A DNA stretch of 64,000 bases from Xanthobacteraceae bacterium (GCA_024508855.1 JANINJ010000089.1:28643-92642), one strand, 5' to 3'. Counted from the first letter of the stretch, positions 33,539 through 42,181 are shown. Notes: generated by a model not told the origin, from the sequence alone. Translations and numbers: made by a program.

Positions 33539-34351
33539 TTGGATAAAGCCCTGACCAGTCAGCCAGACACCCGGCGCGCGGATCGCGCTCGCCGCACCCG
33601 CCTCAGTGCTTCCGGATGGATTGCGACTGCGCTCGTTGCCGCACTGGTTGTGCCGGCGACCCGGCTCGACGCCACGCCGAGCGCTAAGCCCGCGCCGAAA
33701 TCGAATGCTGCGCAAGCCACCGCGCCGAAACAGACCACGCCGCCCGACCCGATCATTCCCGATCCGCGCAAGCGTCCCGCCGGCGGATTGTTCATCAGTT
33801 TCGACGCCAAGCAGAAAGCCGAAGCCGCGAAGATCAGCTCGTATCTGTCCTCGGTGCAGACCATGGTCGGCAACTTCGTGCAGGTCGGCCCGGACGGCAG
33901 CCGCACCACCGGCGATTTCTACATGCAGAAGCCCGGCAAGATCCGCTTCGAATACGACCAGCCGAGCACGATCTCGATCGTCTCCGACGGTCAGTCCGTC
34001 GTGGTGCGCGACCGCAAGCTCGCGACCCAGGACGTCTATCCGTTATCGCAGACGCCGCTGCGCTATCTGTTGTCCGACCGCATCGATCTGCTGCGCGACA
34101 CCAAGGTGGTCGCCATCACTTCCGACGATCTCTACACCAGCATCACGCTCGAAGAGCAGAACCCGCTAGTCGGCACCAGCCGGCTGATGCTGATGACGGG
34201 CACCAAGGACAACCAGCTCAAGCAATGGACCGTCACCGATCCGCAGGGCTACGACACCACGGTCGCGGTCTACAATCTGGACACGACCAAGAAGCCCGAT
34301 CCCGGCATGTTCAAGATCGATTACACCAACTATTCGAATCCGAATAACTGA
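33539..34351 (+). CDS. lolA: LolA-like outer-membrane lipoprotein carrier
   Basis: The protein is 270 residues. A hydrophobic signal segment (about 26-45, SGWIATALVAALVVPA) follows a long charged N-terminus. After a Pro/Lys-rich linker the LolA/LolB beta-barrel (about 90-265) has SYLSSVQTMVGNFVQVGPDG, GDFYMQKPGKIRFEYDQP and VSDGQSVVVRDRK. It would ferry lipoproteins across the periplasm. TTG 33539 is the only upstream start in frame; a weak GAGCAG precedes it, so the start is uncertain. It follows ftsK by 67 bases. Confidence 0.88.
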   Translation: MDKALTSQPDTRRADRARRTRLSASGWIATALVAALVVPATRLDATPSAKPAPKSNAAQATAPKQTTPPDPIIPDPRKRPAGGLFISFDAKQKAEAAKISSYLSSVQTMVGNFVQVGPDGSRTTGDFYMQKPGKIRFEYDQPSTISIVSDGQSVVVRDRKLATQDVYPLSQTPLRYLLSDRIDLLRDTKVVAITSDDLYTSITLEEQNPLVGTSRLMLMTGTKDNQLKQWTVTDPQGYDTTVAVYNLDTTKKPDPGMFKIDYTNYSNPNN

Positions 34352-34442
34352 CACGACAGAGCGGCGGCGATCGCCGGCAGCTCGCGCGCGGTTGTCGGTC
34401 CATAATCCCCGATGTCAGGATTTCGCTCACCGATATGTGAAG

Positions 34443-34495
34443 CTTAACTGAGAAGATAACTTTACAGCTAAACTTCCTATCTGTTACGAACGGCC
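34443..34495. promoter_or_regulatory. AT-rich marR leader with phased repeats
   Basis: TAACT at 34445-34449 and 34457-34461, and TAAACT at 34469-34474, recur at 12-base steps just before marR. This may be the operator for the MarR protein. The evidence is short-word repetition only. Confidence 0.3.
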
Positions 34496-34948
34496 ATGGT
34501 TGAACGTTCGGACACGCTCGAATCCCCCTACGCCGCCGTCCTCGCGGAGGACCTGCGCGGATTCGTCCGCAAGCTGAAGCGGTTGCTGCGCCAGCAGGCG
34601 CTTGTCGGAGATCTGACACCCACACAGTCAGCCGTTCTTGGCCGTCTCGAGCGGGACGGCCCGGCGACGACTTCGAATCTCGCCCGGCTGGAGGGAATGC
34701 GGCCGCAATCGATGGGCGCCGTCATCACCTCCCTCGAAACGGCCGGACTGGTGAGAGGCGCGCCCGATCCCGAGGACGGGCGGCAAACCCTGTTGTCGCT
34801 GACCGACAGTTGCCGCCAGCGGATTCGCGAAGACCGCGCGGCGCGGCAGGACTGGCTGCAACGTACCATCGCCGCCCGACTGTCGCGCGAGGAGCAGCGC
34901 CAGGTCGTCGCAGCCGTCGAACTGCTCACACGGCTCGTCGACGACTGA
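34496..34948 (+). CDS. MarR-family transcriptional regulator
   Basis: The 150-residue protein has the MarR winged helix (about 35-105): LTPTQSAVLGRLERDGPATTSNLARLEGM and the wing GAPDPEDGRQTLLSLT. MarR proteins are usually ligand-released repressors. It leads a run of four plus-strand genes (isochorismatase-like, small membrane protein, MFS transporter), which it probably controls. Confidence 0.9.
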   Translation: MVERSDTLESPYAAVLAEDLRGFVRKLKRLLRQQALVGDLTPTQSAVLGRLERDGPATTSNLARLEGMRPQSMGAVITSLETAGLVRGAPDPEDGRQTLLSLTDSCRQRIREDRAARQDWLQRTIAARLSREEQRQVVAAVELLTRLVDD

Positions 34949-35006
34949 GGGGCGCGCGCGGAATCGTCGCGCGATCTGACCGGCCGACGCCATGAAAGGA
35001 AGACCG

Positions 35007-35573
35007 ATGGCCCTCACCACGCTCGATTCGGACACCGCTCTCATCGTCATCGACCTGCAGAAAGGGATCGCGGATTACCCGCTGATCCATCCGCTCGGCG
35101 AGGTGGTGGGTCGAACGCGCATCCTGCTCGACGCCTTTCGCGGACGCGGCCTTCCGGTAGTGCTCGTCAATGTCGCCGGATCGGCACCGGGCCGGACTGA
35201 ACAGGGACCGCGTGCCGGCGGCTCCTTCGCCGAAGGATGGACCGATCTCCTGCCCGAACTCGACCGGCAGCCGGACGACATCGTCGTGACGAAACGAACG
35301 CGCGGCGCGTTTGCCAGCACGGATATCAACGACAGGCTGAAAGCACTGGGCGTTACGCAGGTGGTCCTCACCGGCGTGGCGACATCGGGAGGCGTCGAGT
35401 CGACCGCACATCAGGCCCATGAGCAGGGTTTCAACGTCACGCTTGCGATCGACGCCATGACCGACACGCGCCGCGCTGCGCATGACTACAGCATCGGAAA
35501 TGTCTTTCCGCGGCTCGGCGAAACCGGCACGAGCCAGGAGATCGTCGATCTATTGTCGACAAGGAGCGCCTGA
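35007..35573 (+). CDS. Isochorismatase-like cysteine-hydrolase-family protein
   Basis: The protein has 188 residues. Asp16 (IVIDLQKG) and Lys96 (VTKRTRGAF) of the catalytic triad are present. The nucleophile Cys, expected in a TxxCVExTA motif, is Gly129 here (VATSGGVESTAH), as in some relatives that lack hydrolase chemistry. The substrate is unknown. ATG 35007 has AGGA 7 bases upstream and is preferred to an ATG 15 bases earlier. It lies 58 bases after marR and 1 base before the next gene. Confidence 0.86.
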   Translation: MALTTLDSDTALIVIDLQKGIADYPLIHPLGEVVGRTRILLDAFRGRGLPVVLVNVAGSAPGRTEQGPRAGGSFAEGWTDLLPELDRQPDDIVVTKRTRGAFASTDINDRLKALGVTQVVLTGVATSGGVESTAHQAHEQGFNVTLAIDAMTDTRRAAHDYSIGNVFPRLGETGTSQEIVDLLSTRSA

Positions 35574-35574
35574 G

Positions 35575-35904
35575 GTGCAGTGGCTCGATCTCGTGTCCTA
35601 CTTCTTCGGCGGCGCCTTCCTCGCCAATGCGATCCCCCATGTCGTCAGCGGCCTGATGGGCAGGGCATTCCAGAGCCCCTTCGCCACGCCGCGCGGAGAA
35701 GGGCTTTCGTCGTCGGCCGTCAACGTACTCTGGGGCTTTTTCAATATCGTCATCGGCTACCTGCTTGTCTGCCGTGTCGGCGACTTCGATGTGCGGAACG
35801 CGGCCGACGCCGCTGCGTGCTGCGCCGGCGCGCTCCTGCTCGCGCTGTTTTGCGCGCGGCACTTTGGTCGCTTCAACGGCTGCAACATGTCAGAGCGTCC
35901 GTGA
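35575..35904 (+). CDS. Small multi-span membrane protein
   Basis: The protein has 109 residues from GTG 35575, with AAGGAG 9 bases upstream. Hydrophobic spans are at about 7-25, 50-66 and 78-93. I do not recognise the family with certainty. The gene starts one base after the isochorismatase stop and its stop overlaps the MFS start as GTGA, so it is tightly coupled to both neighbours and likely works with them. Confidence 0.75.
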   Translation: MQWLDLVSYFFGGAFLANAIPHVVSGLMGRAFQSPFATPRGEGLSSSAVNVLWGFFNIVIGYLLVCRVGDFDVRNAADAAACCAGALLLALFCARHFGRFNGCNMSERP

Positions 35905-37163
35905 CAGTTCCTGCTTCAGGCATCTTCCGCTCTCTGCAAGGGTTCAACTATCGGGTCTGGGCCGGCGGCGCCTTTATCTCGAATGTCGGCACCTGGGTGC
36001 AGCGAACCGCGCAGGACTGGCTGGTGCTCACGCAACTTACCCATCACGACGCGTCAGCCGTCGGACTGGTCATGGCGTTGCAGTTCGGACCGCAGTTGCT
36101 TCTGCTGCCCTGGACCGGCTTTGCTGCCGACCACTGGAATCAGCGCAAGCTGCTGATCGTCACGCAGGCGACGATGGGCATTCTTGCGCTGGCGCTCGGA
36201 GCGCTCACCGTCACCGGCATCGTGCAACTCTGGCAGGTCTATGTCTTAGCCTTCCTGTTCGGCTGCGCGGCGGCGTTCGACGCACCGGTGCGCCAGACCT
36301 TCGTCGCGGAACTGGTCGGGGACGACGATCTGCACAACGCGGTCGCGCTCAACTCGACCTCGTTCAACGCCGGGCGGATGATCGGACCGGCCGTCTCCGG
36401 CATCATCATCGCCACGATCGGAACCGGCGGGGCCTTTCTGATCAACGGCGCTTCGTTTGTCGCCGTGCTGATCTCGCTCGCGTTCCTGCGCACCTCCGAA
36501 CTTCGCCCGAATGCGAGGGCGCACCGGGCAAGAGGCAGCTTCACCGAGGGCTTCCGCTATGTATGGGGACGACCGGACCTCAAGGCGATCCTCATCATAC
36601 TGTTCCTGATCGGGACCTTCGGCCTGAACTTCCCGATCTTCATCTCGACCATGGCGGTCAGCGTCTTCCACGCCGATGCGCGCGGCTATGGCCTGCTGTC
36701 GTCGATCATGGCGATCGGCACCGTGGCCGGCGCGCTGCTCGGCGCCCGCCGCGACAGACCCCGGTTCAGCCTGCTGCTAGTGGGCTCCGCCGTGTTCGGG
36801 ATCGGCTGCACGCTGGCCGCCATCGCGCCGGATTACTGGCTGTTTGCCGCCGCCCTCGTCGTCATCGGCGTCGCGGCCCTGACCCTCACCAACACGACCA
36901 ACAGCCTGATGCAGCTTACCACCGAGCCCGCGATGCGCGGGCGGGTGATGGCGCTGCGCGTCGGCATCGCGCTCGGCGGCACGCCGATCGGCGCGCCGAT
37001 CGTCGGCTGGGTGGCGAATCATTGCGGACCGCGTTGGGCGCTCGGTGTCGGCGCGATGTCCGGTTTTGCGGCGGCGATTGTCGGCCTCTACGCAATGCGG
37101 CGGCAAAGCCACGCGGAATGGACGCGATCGGATCGTACAAGCCCGGGCCATTCGCAGACTTGA
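35901..37163 (+). CDS. MFS transporter (EntS/MFS_3-like exporter)
   Basis: The protein has 420 residues with about twelve membrane helices. The N-terminus FNYRVWAGGAFISNVGTWVQR resembles MFS_3 proteins, which export siderophores or drugs. The loop after helix 2 (DHWNQRKLL) is the MFS signature region. Its GTG start overlaps the previous stop by 4 bases. With marR, the isochorismatase-like gene and the small membrane gene it looks like an efflux cassette. The cargo is unknown. Confidence 0.9.
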   Translation: MTVPASGIFRSLQGFNYRVWAGGAFISNVGTWVQRTAQDWLVLTQLTHHDASAVGLVMALQFGPQLLLLPWTGFAADHWNQRKLLIVTQATMGILALALGALTVTGIVQLWQVYVLAFLFGCAAAFDAPVRQTFVAELVGDDDLHNAVALNSTSFNAGRMIGPAVSGIIIATIGTGGAFLINGASFVAVLISLAFLRTSELRPNARAHRARGSFTEGFRYVWGRPDLKAILIILFLIGTFGLNFPIFISTMAVSVFHADARGYGLLSSIMAIGTVAGALLGARRDRPRFSLLLVGSAVFGIGCTLAAIAPDYWLFAAALVVIGVAALTLTNTTNSLMQLTTEPAMRGRVMALRVGIALGGTPIGAPIVGWVANHCGPRWALGVGAMSGFAAAIVGLYAMRRQSHAEWTRSDRTSPGHSQT

Positions 37164-37220
37164 CCCGCGGCTCCGTCTTTCCCACAAGATGCGGCATCGC
37201 TTGCATCATCCCCGGACTCC

Positions 37221-38036
37221 ATGCGCCTTACCCTCACGACCTGGAATATCAATTCGGTGCGGCTGCGCATCGATCTCGTCGCCAAGTTCATCAAGGCGGT
37301 GCGGCCCGATGTCCTGTGCCTGCAGGAGACCAAGTGCCCCGACGACGCATTTCCGCTGAAGCGTTTCAAGCGCCTCGGCTACGAGCACGTCGCGCTGAAC
37401 GGACAGAAGGGCTATCACGGCGTCGCCGTAGTCTCGAAGCTGCCATTCGACTCCAACAATATCCGCACCTTCTGCGGCAAGCTGGATTCGCGGCACATCT
37501 CGGTCGCGCTCGGTGAAAAGGCCAATCTCGCCGAACCATTGGTGGTGCATAATTTCTACGTGCCCGCGGGCGGCGACATTCCCGACCCCGCGCTCAATCC
37601 GAAGTTCGAGCACAAGCTGCAATTCCTCGACGAGATGCGCGACTGCGCGCCGCTGCATCCCACCGGCAACGATCGGCATATCCTGGTCGGCGACCTCAAC
37701 GTCGCGCCGCACGAGCACGATGTCTGGTCGCACAAGCAACTCTTGAAGATCGTCTCGCATACGCCGATCGAAACGGAAAAGTTGCTGGCTGTGCAGAATC
37801 ACGGCGGCTGGATCGACATCGCGCGCGACCGCATTCCGATGTCGGAAAAGATCTATACGTGGTGGAGCTACCGCTCGGCGGACTGGATCGCTGCCAACAA
37901 GGGCCGACGCCTCGACCACATCTGGGTATCGGAAGCGCTGCGCAACACGGTGCAGGATTTCCGGATCACGCGCGATGCCCGCGGCTGGGAACGGCCCTCG
38001 GACCATGTGCCGGTGACGGCGACGTTCGAGGTGTAA
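37221..38036 (+). CDS. xthA: Exodeoxyribonuclease III
   Basis: The protein has 271 residues of the endonuclease/exonuclease/phosphatase fold. It cuts at abasic sites and degrades DNA 3'-5'. The metal-binding Glu36 (LCLQETKCP), the VGDLNVAPHEHD block with Asp and Asn, and the terminal DHVPVTATFEV with the catalytic His are all present. It sits 57 bases after the MFS gene, but the conserved partner upstream of the inserted cassette is probably lolA. Confidence 0.94.
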   Translation: MRLTLTTWNINSVRLRIDLVAKFIKAVRPDVLCLQETKCPDDAFPLKRFKRLGYEHVALNGQKGYHGVAVVSKLPFDSNNIRTFCGKLDSRHISVALGEKANLAEPLVVHNFYVPAGGDIPDPALNPKFEHKLQFLDEMRDCAPLHPTGNDRHILVGDLNVAPHEHDVWSHKQLLKIVSHTPIETEKLLAVQNHGGWIDIARDRIPMSEKIYTWWSYRSADWIAANKGRRLDHIWVSEALRNTVQDFRITRDARGWERPSDHVPVTATFEV

Positions 38037-38204
38037 GCGGCGCGGTGACCGTTTCGTGACGAACGACCCGCGTTGCAATCACGAATCAATGATGGCCTGA
38101 CGCCGCTTGTTTGAGCAGCGGCCACCTTTTTCACGTGCGCGTCTTGCGCCATGCTCGATCTCCGCAACGGCGAGGCGTGCGGCCTCGCGGCAAAGGAGAC
38201 ATGG

Positions 38205-38777
38205 ATGCGCCTTCCTCTCGTCAAGACCGCCGCTTTGACCCCGCAGCAGAAGCCGCTTTACGACGACATGCGGCAAGGGATCGAAAACAACTTCAAGGGA
38301 TTCACGGCGGTCGCGGATAGCGGCGAACTGATCGGACCATGGAATCCATGGCTGCGCTTCGCGAAGTTCGGCGGTCCGGTGTGGGATCTGGTCAAGGCGA
38401 TGTCGACCTCGCCCTCGTTGCCGCGGCCGGTTCGCGAAGTCGCGATCCTGGTTACCGGCGCGAAATTCCACGCCGGTTACGAACTCTACGCGCATGTTCT
38501 GGTCGCCGAATTGCGCGGACTGAGCGACGAGAAAATCTCGACCATCGTTGCCGGGCAACGCCCGATCGATCTGACGCTCGAGGAAGGTGTCGCCTACGAT
38601 GTCGCGTCTTCGCTCAATGCCGGCGGCGTGCTGCCGCAGCTCTGTTACGACCGTGCCGTGAAGGTGTTCGGGCTCGAGGCGACGGCCGAACTGATCTATC
38701 TCGTCGGCCTCTACTGCATGGTGTCGGTGACGCTCAACGGATTCGACATTCCGATTCCCGAGCCGGCCGGCACCTGA
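38205..38777 (+). CDS. Carboxymuconolactone decarboxylase-family protein
   Basis: The 190-residue protein matches the CMD/AhpD superfamily (about 60-150): LPRPVREVAILVTGAKFHAGYELYAHVLVAE. It lacks the CxxC pair of peroxidase-type AhpD proteins, so it is not obviously a redox enzyme. The reaction is unknown. AAAGGAG stands 6 bases before the chosen ATG 38205. Confidence 0.82.
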   Translation: MRLPLVKTAALTPQQKPLYDDMRQGIENNFKGFTAVADSGELIGPWNPWLRFAKFGGPVWDLVKAMSTSPSLPRPVREVAILVTGAKFHAGYELYAHVLVAELRGLSDEKISTIVAGQRPIDLTLEEGVAYDVASSLNAGGVLPQLCYDRAVKVFGLEATAELIYLVGLYCMVSVTLNGFDIPIPEPAGT

Positions 38778-38794
38778 TGCGGCCTGTCACGCAC

Positions 38795-39241
38795 TCACGT
38801 CGCCAGCCTGCCGCCCACCAGCACCACGTCGCTGGTGGCGTGGCTGGTGCGGCCGGCGAGTTCGTCGCGCAGCCGCCGCGTCGCGTCGGGTTCGCTTTCC
38901 AGCACGCGCTTGAACAGGTTGCGGGTAATGCGGATCACCGAGCAATATTCCAGCGCGGTGGCCGTCGCCGGCCGCGTCATCGGCACGATCAGCGCCAGCT
39001 CGCCGATCAGCGCGCCGGGACCGGCGGTCACGTCGTGGCCTTTGCCCTCGGGCACGAGACGAAAGCTGCCGCGCTGCACGACGTAACCGCAATCGGCTTC
39101 GTCGCCGGCGCGAAACAGCACCGAGCCGCGCGCGAATTCCTGCTGTTCGGAGCCGATCGCCAGCACGCGTATCGCCGCGTTGCCCAACAGGTGGATTGTC
39201 GGGACGCGGTCAAGCAGGACGACATCATCTTCGATCGACAT
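38795..39241 (-). CDS. Cyclic nucleotide-binding-domain protein
   Basis: The protein has 148 residues and is almost only a cNMP-binding beta-roll: RGSVLFRAGDEADCGYVVQRGSF (about 39-61), GPGALIGELALI (phosphate-binding cassette, about 74-85), TRPATATALEYCSVIRI. There is no DNA-binding helix-turn-helix after it, so it is not a Crp-type activator by itself. It is 62 bases downstream of the response regulator on the same strand and may act with it. Confidence 0.86.
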   Translation of the reverse strand: MSIEDDVVLLDRVPTIHLLGNAAIRVLAIGSEQQEFARGSVLFRAGDEADCGYVVQRGSFRLVPEGKGHDVTAGPGALIGELALIVPMTRPATATALEYCSVIRITRNLFKRVLESEPDATRRLRDELAGRTSHATSDVVLVGGRLAT

Positions 39242-39303
39242 CAGGGTCCGGGTGATCGGGCGCGCGGATCAGTTCGTTACAGCGAATCGTTGCCCGAAAC
39301 GTA

Positions 39304-39990
39304 TCACGGCACCAGCTTGTAGCCACCGGCTTCCGTCACCAGGATCTCCGGGCTCGCGGCATCCTTCTCGATCTTCTGGCGCAGCCGGTAGATGTGGGTC
39401 TCCAGCGTGTGGGTGGTGACGCCGGAATTGTAACCCCAGACTTCCTGCAGCAGCGTCTCGCGCGACACCGGCAACTGGCCGGCACGATAGAGGAAGCGCA
39501 GGATCGCGGTTTCCTTTTCGGTCAGCCGCACCTTCTTGGCATTGGCGCCGGTGAGCATCTTCGAGCCGGGCCGAAAGCTGTAGGGGCCGACCGAGAACAC
39601 CGCGTCTTCGCTGGCTTCGTGTTGCCGCAGTTGCGCGCGGATCCGCGCCAGCAGCACGGCGAAACGGAATGGCTTCACCACGTAATCGTTGGCGCCGGAT
39701 TCCAGACCCAGGATCGTGTCCGAATCGGTATCGTGGCCGGTCAGCATGATGATCGGCGCCTTGAACCCGCCCTTGCGCAACGACCGCACCACCTCGCGCC
39801 CGTCGGTATCGGGCAGCCCGACATCCATCAGCACCAGATCGGGCGAATGGGTTTTGGCGGCCGAAGCGCCCTTGGCGCCGGTATCGACGGCGGAGGCCTC
39901 GAATTCCTCGTGGAGCGACAATTGCTCCACCAGTGCGTCGCGCAGATCGTTGTCATCATCCACGATAAGAATTTTGCGGGCGTTGGGCAT
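39304..39990 (-). CDS. OmpR-type response regulator (CenR-like)
   Basis: The protein has 228 residues: a receiver domain (about 1-120) with acidic pocket DDD at 11-13 and phosphorylated Asp56 (LVLMDVGLP), the VVKPF lysine, and an OmpR winged helix (about 130-225, ETLLQEVWGYN, THIYRLRQKIEKD). No histidine kinase is next to it, so it is an orphan here. It resembles the CenR-like cell-envelope regulators of alphaproteobacteria. ATG 39990 (MPNARKILIVDDD) is preferred over a farther frame opening. Confidence 0.9.
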   Translation of the reverse strand: MPNARKILIVDDDNDLRDALVEQLSLHEEFEASAVDTGAKGASAAKTHSPDLVLMDVGLPDTDGREVVRSLRKGGFKAPIIMLTGHDTDSDTILGLESGANDYVVKPFRFAVLLARIRAQLRQHEASEDAVFSVGPYSFRPGSKMLTGANAKKVRLTEKETAILRFLYRAGQLPVSRETLLQEVWGYNSGVTTHTLETHIYRLRQKIEKDAASPEILVTEAGGYKLVP

Positions 39991-40184
39991 GAACGACGTC
40001 CTTCGAAGAGCGGCGCGCAATGTGGGGCGCATTGAACCAGAGATAGGTTCGATTTGGTCTTGGAACCAGTTACCGATTGGCAATCAACACGCATTCTAGC
40101 CGAAATTGGGCTGTTTCGCGCGCAAGTCTGATGGGCAGAATCGGGTAAGTTAGACCGACGATCCGCGGCGGAGTTTCAGCCTGA

Positions 40185-40754
40185 ATGAGAAAGTTAAATT
40201 TTTCAAATACTTATCGATTTCGGCGGGGCAGCCGCCCATTGACCTCGATCACGGTCCGTGCCGCAGCCGGATCGCGCAGCCGCGGCTGGCTCACCGCGGA
40301 CGGACGGACCATCCCGGTGGCACTCGGTCGCGGCGGCATCCTCGCCAACAAGTTCGAGGGCGACGGCGGCACCCCGCGCGGCACCTTCCGGCCGCTGCGG
40401 CTGTGGTGGCGCGCCGACCGCTGGCCGCGCCCGCGCACCCTGTTACCGATCCGCCGCATCACACCGCAGGACGCCTGGTGCGAGGACCCGGCCGACCGCC
40501 ACTACAACCGGCCGGTGCAATTGACGCCGTCGCAAGCCGGCGACCGGCTCGCGCGCACCGACCATCTCTACGATTTCATCATCGAGATCGACCATAACGC
40601 CCGGCCGCGGATCGCCAATCGCGGCAGCGCCGTGTTCCTGCATCTGGCGCGCGACAATTTCGGCCCCACCGCCGGCTGCGTCGCCATGACCCGCGCCGCG
40701 ATGCTGCGGCTATTGGCGCGGATCGGGCCGAAGACGAAGATCGTGATCGGGTAA
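40185..40754 (+). CDS. YkuD/L,D-transpeptidase-family protein
   Basis: The 189-residue protein has the C-terminal YkuD catalytic motif: His153 (FLHLARD) and Cys165 (PTAGCVAM), equivalent to the HxnS/THGC signature. L,D-transpeptidases crosslink peptidoglycan stem peptides or attach proteins to the wall. I see no clear signal peptide; a charged, Arg-rich N-terminus comes first, so location is uncertain. It is divergent from the response regulator. Confidence 0.82.
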   Translation: MRKLNFSNTYRFRRGSRPLTSITVRAAAGSRSRGWLTADGRTIPVALGRGGILANKFEGDGGTPRGTFRPLRLWWRADRWPRPRTLLPIRRITPQDAWCEDPADRHYNRPVQLTPSQAGDRLARTDHLYDFIIEIDHNARPRIANRGSAVFLHLARDNFGPTAGCVAMTRAAMLRLLARIGPKTKIVIG

Positions 40755-40758
40755 CCTT

Positions 40759-40897
40759 GTCGTCCCTGCGAAGGCAGGGACCCATACGCCGTATCATCGC
40801 AGCCGGAAAACGGCGCCGGTGGCTAACACCCATTCAACTAATGAACGCGGTGGTTATGGGTCCCGGCTCGCGCGCAAGTGCGCTTGGCCGGGACGAC
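40759..40897. repeat. Palindromic intergenic repeat, family C, copy 1
   Basis: The left end GTCGTCCCTGCGAAGGCAGG, then ACCCATA, and the right end with GGTTATGGGTCCC and GGGACGAC form a mirror pair about 139 bp long. The right arm is altered compared with the other copies (49368-49491, 50459-50573, 58396-58527). Confidence 0.78.
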
Positions 40898-40911
40898 GGC
40901 AGAGGATTTGC

Positions 40912-41331
40912 CTACTCGCCAAACCCCTCGCCGCCTTCCTGCGGCATCAGCCGGATCAACCGCGAATCTTCCACCGCCGCCTGCCTGTGTTTCACCGCCT
41001 CGCGATAGACCGGATCGCGGATCATCTCCACGAAGGCCGCGACCGACGGATATTCGGCGATGAAGCAATGATCCCAGCGCTCACTCGAAGGCCCGATCAG
41101 CATCAGTTCGAATTGGCCGCGCCACACGATCTTGCCGCCGAGCCGGCTGAACACCGGACCGCTCTCGCGGCCGTAAGCTGCATAGGCCTCCGCACCGGTA
41201 GCCTTGCGGCCATCGGGATAACGCGCCTCGCCATGCAGCCGGACCAGATTCAGCATGTGAATCGGTCCGGGGCGATCGTTCTCCCGAAATTCAGCGAAAA
41301 CTTCCTTGGTCGGATCGATATGGCCGGTCAT
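40912..41331 (-). CDS. DUF1330-family protein
   Basis: The protein has 139 residues of the small ferredoxin-like alpha/beta DUF1330 family: RPGPIHMLNLVRL, GPVFSRLGGKIVWRGQFE, WDHCFIAEYPSVAAFVEMIRDP, YREAVKHRQAAVEDSRLI. Function in the cell is not known. It is a single gene between a family C and a family A repeat. Confidence 0.85.
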   Translation of the reverse strand: MTGHIDPTKEVFAEFRENDRPGPIHMLNLVRLHGEARYPDGRKATGAEAYAAYGRESGPVFSRLGGKIVWRGQFELMLIGPSSERWDHCFIAEYPSVAAFVEMIRDPVYREAVKHRQAAVEDSRLIRLMPQEGGEGFGE

Positions 41332-41371
41332 GGGGTTCCTTATTTTCTTGAACGGCAGACACTTGCGACGG

Positions 41372-41463
41372 CGTCATCCTGAGGTGCGAGCGGCGTAAGC
41401 CGCGAGCCTCGAAGGATCGTGGTCGCCCTTCGAGGCTCGCTTCGCTCGCTCCTCAGGGTGACG
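41372..41463. repeat. Palindromic intergenic repeat, family A, copy 2
   Basis: The left arm CGTCATCCTGAGGTGCGAG is identical to copy 1, and the right arm CTCGCTCCTCAGGGTGACG has two changes. Inner arms GAGCCTCGAAGG and CCTTCGAGGCTC are kept. It lies 10 bases from the yggS stop. Confidence 0.85.
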
Positions 41464-41473
41464 GCATCGCCCC

Positions 41474-42181
41474 TTATTCCAATGAAAGCTTCGGCCGCGT
41501 GCCGAAAATCGCCGAGCCGACGCGCACGTGGGTCGCACCGAAGGCAATCGCCGTGGCGAAATCGGCGCTCATGCCCATCGACAGTTTTACGAGGCCGTTG
41601 CGCTTGGCGATCTTCGCGGTCAGCGCGAAATGCGGCGCGGGGGCTTCGTCGGCGGGCGGAATGCACATCAGGCCGGAAATCGTCAGCCCATAGGTGTCCC
41701 GGCACTGCGTCAGGAAGTCATCGGCTTCCGCGGGCGCGATGCCTGCCTTCTGCGGCTCCTCGCCGGTATTGATCTGCACGAACAGTTCCGGCCGCCGCGG
41801 CTGCCGGGCGAATTCCTTGGCCAGCGCTTCGCAAAGGCTCGGGCGGTCCACCGAATGGATGGCGTCGAACAGCGCCACCGCTTCCTTGGTCTTGTTGGAC
41901 TGCAGCGGCCCGATCAGATGCAGCGCGATGCCGGAATGCGCGGCCATCAGCGCCGGCCATTTGCCCTTGGCTTCCTGCACGCGGTTCTCGCCGAACACAC
42001 GCTGTCCCTCGCCGATCACCGGCGCGATGTCGTCCGCATCGAAAGTTTTCGACACCGCGATCAGCGTCACCGCCGCGCGATCGCGCCGCGCATCCTTGCA
42101 GGCGCGCGCAATGTCGTGCTCCACGGCAAGCAGCCCGCTTGGTGAAGACGGCGTTAACGGCGATGCAGACGGCGTGGCCAT
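41474..42181 (-). CDS. yggS: YggS-family pyridoxal-phosphate homeostasis protein
   Basis: The protein has 235 residues of a single TIM-barrel PLP-binding domain (PROSC/PLPBP family). The PLP lysine lies in LIAVSKTFDADDI (about residue 45), and the later SMGMSADFATAIAFGATHVRVGSAIFG block is typical. It helps keep free PLP at a safe level. It converges with no gene but lies divergent from the diguanylate cyclase. Confidence 0.93.
   Translation of the reverse strand: MATPSASPLTPSSPSGLLAVEHDIARACKDARRDRAAVTLIAVSKTFDADDIAPVIGEGQRVFGENRVQEAKGKWPALMAAHSGIALHLIGPLQSNKTKEAVALFDAIHSVDRPSLCEALAKEFARQPRRPELFVQINTGEEPQKAGIAPAEADDFLTQCRDTYGLTISGLMCIPPADEAPAPHFALTAKIAKRNGLVKLSMGMSADFATAIAFGATHVRVGSAIFGTRPKLSLE

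Noticed and set aside
40759..40897. CRISPR-like alternation of similar words in the repeat-bearing gaps
   Set aside because: The repeats are single mirror-image units, not direct repeats with regular spacers, and no cas gene is present.
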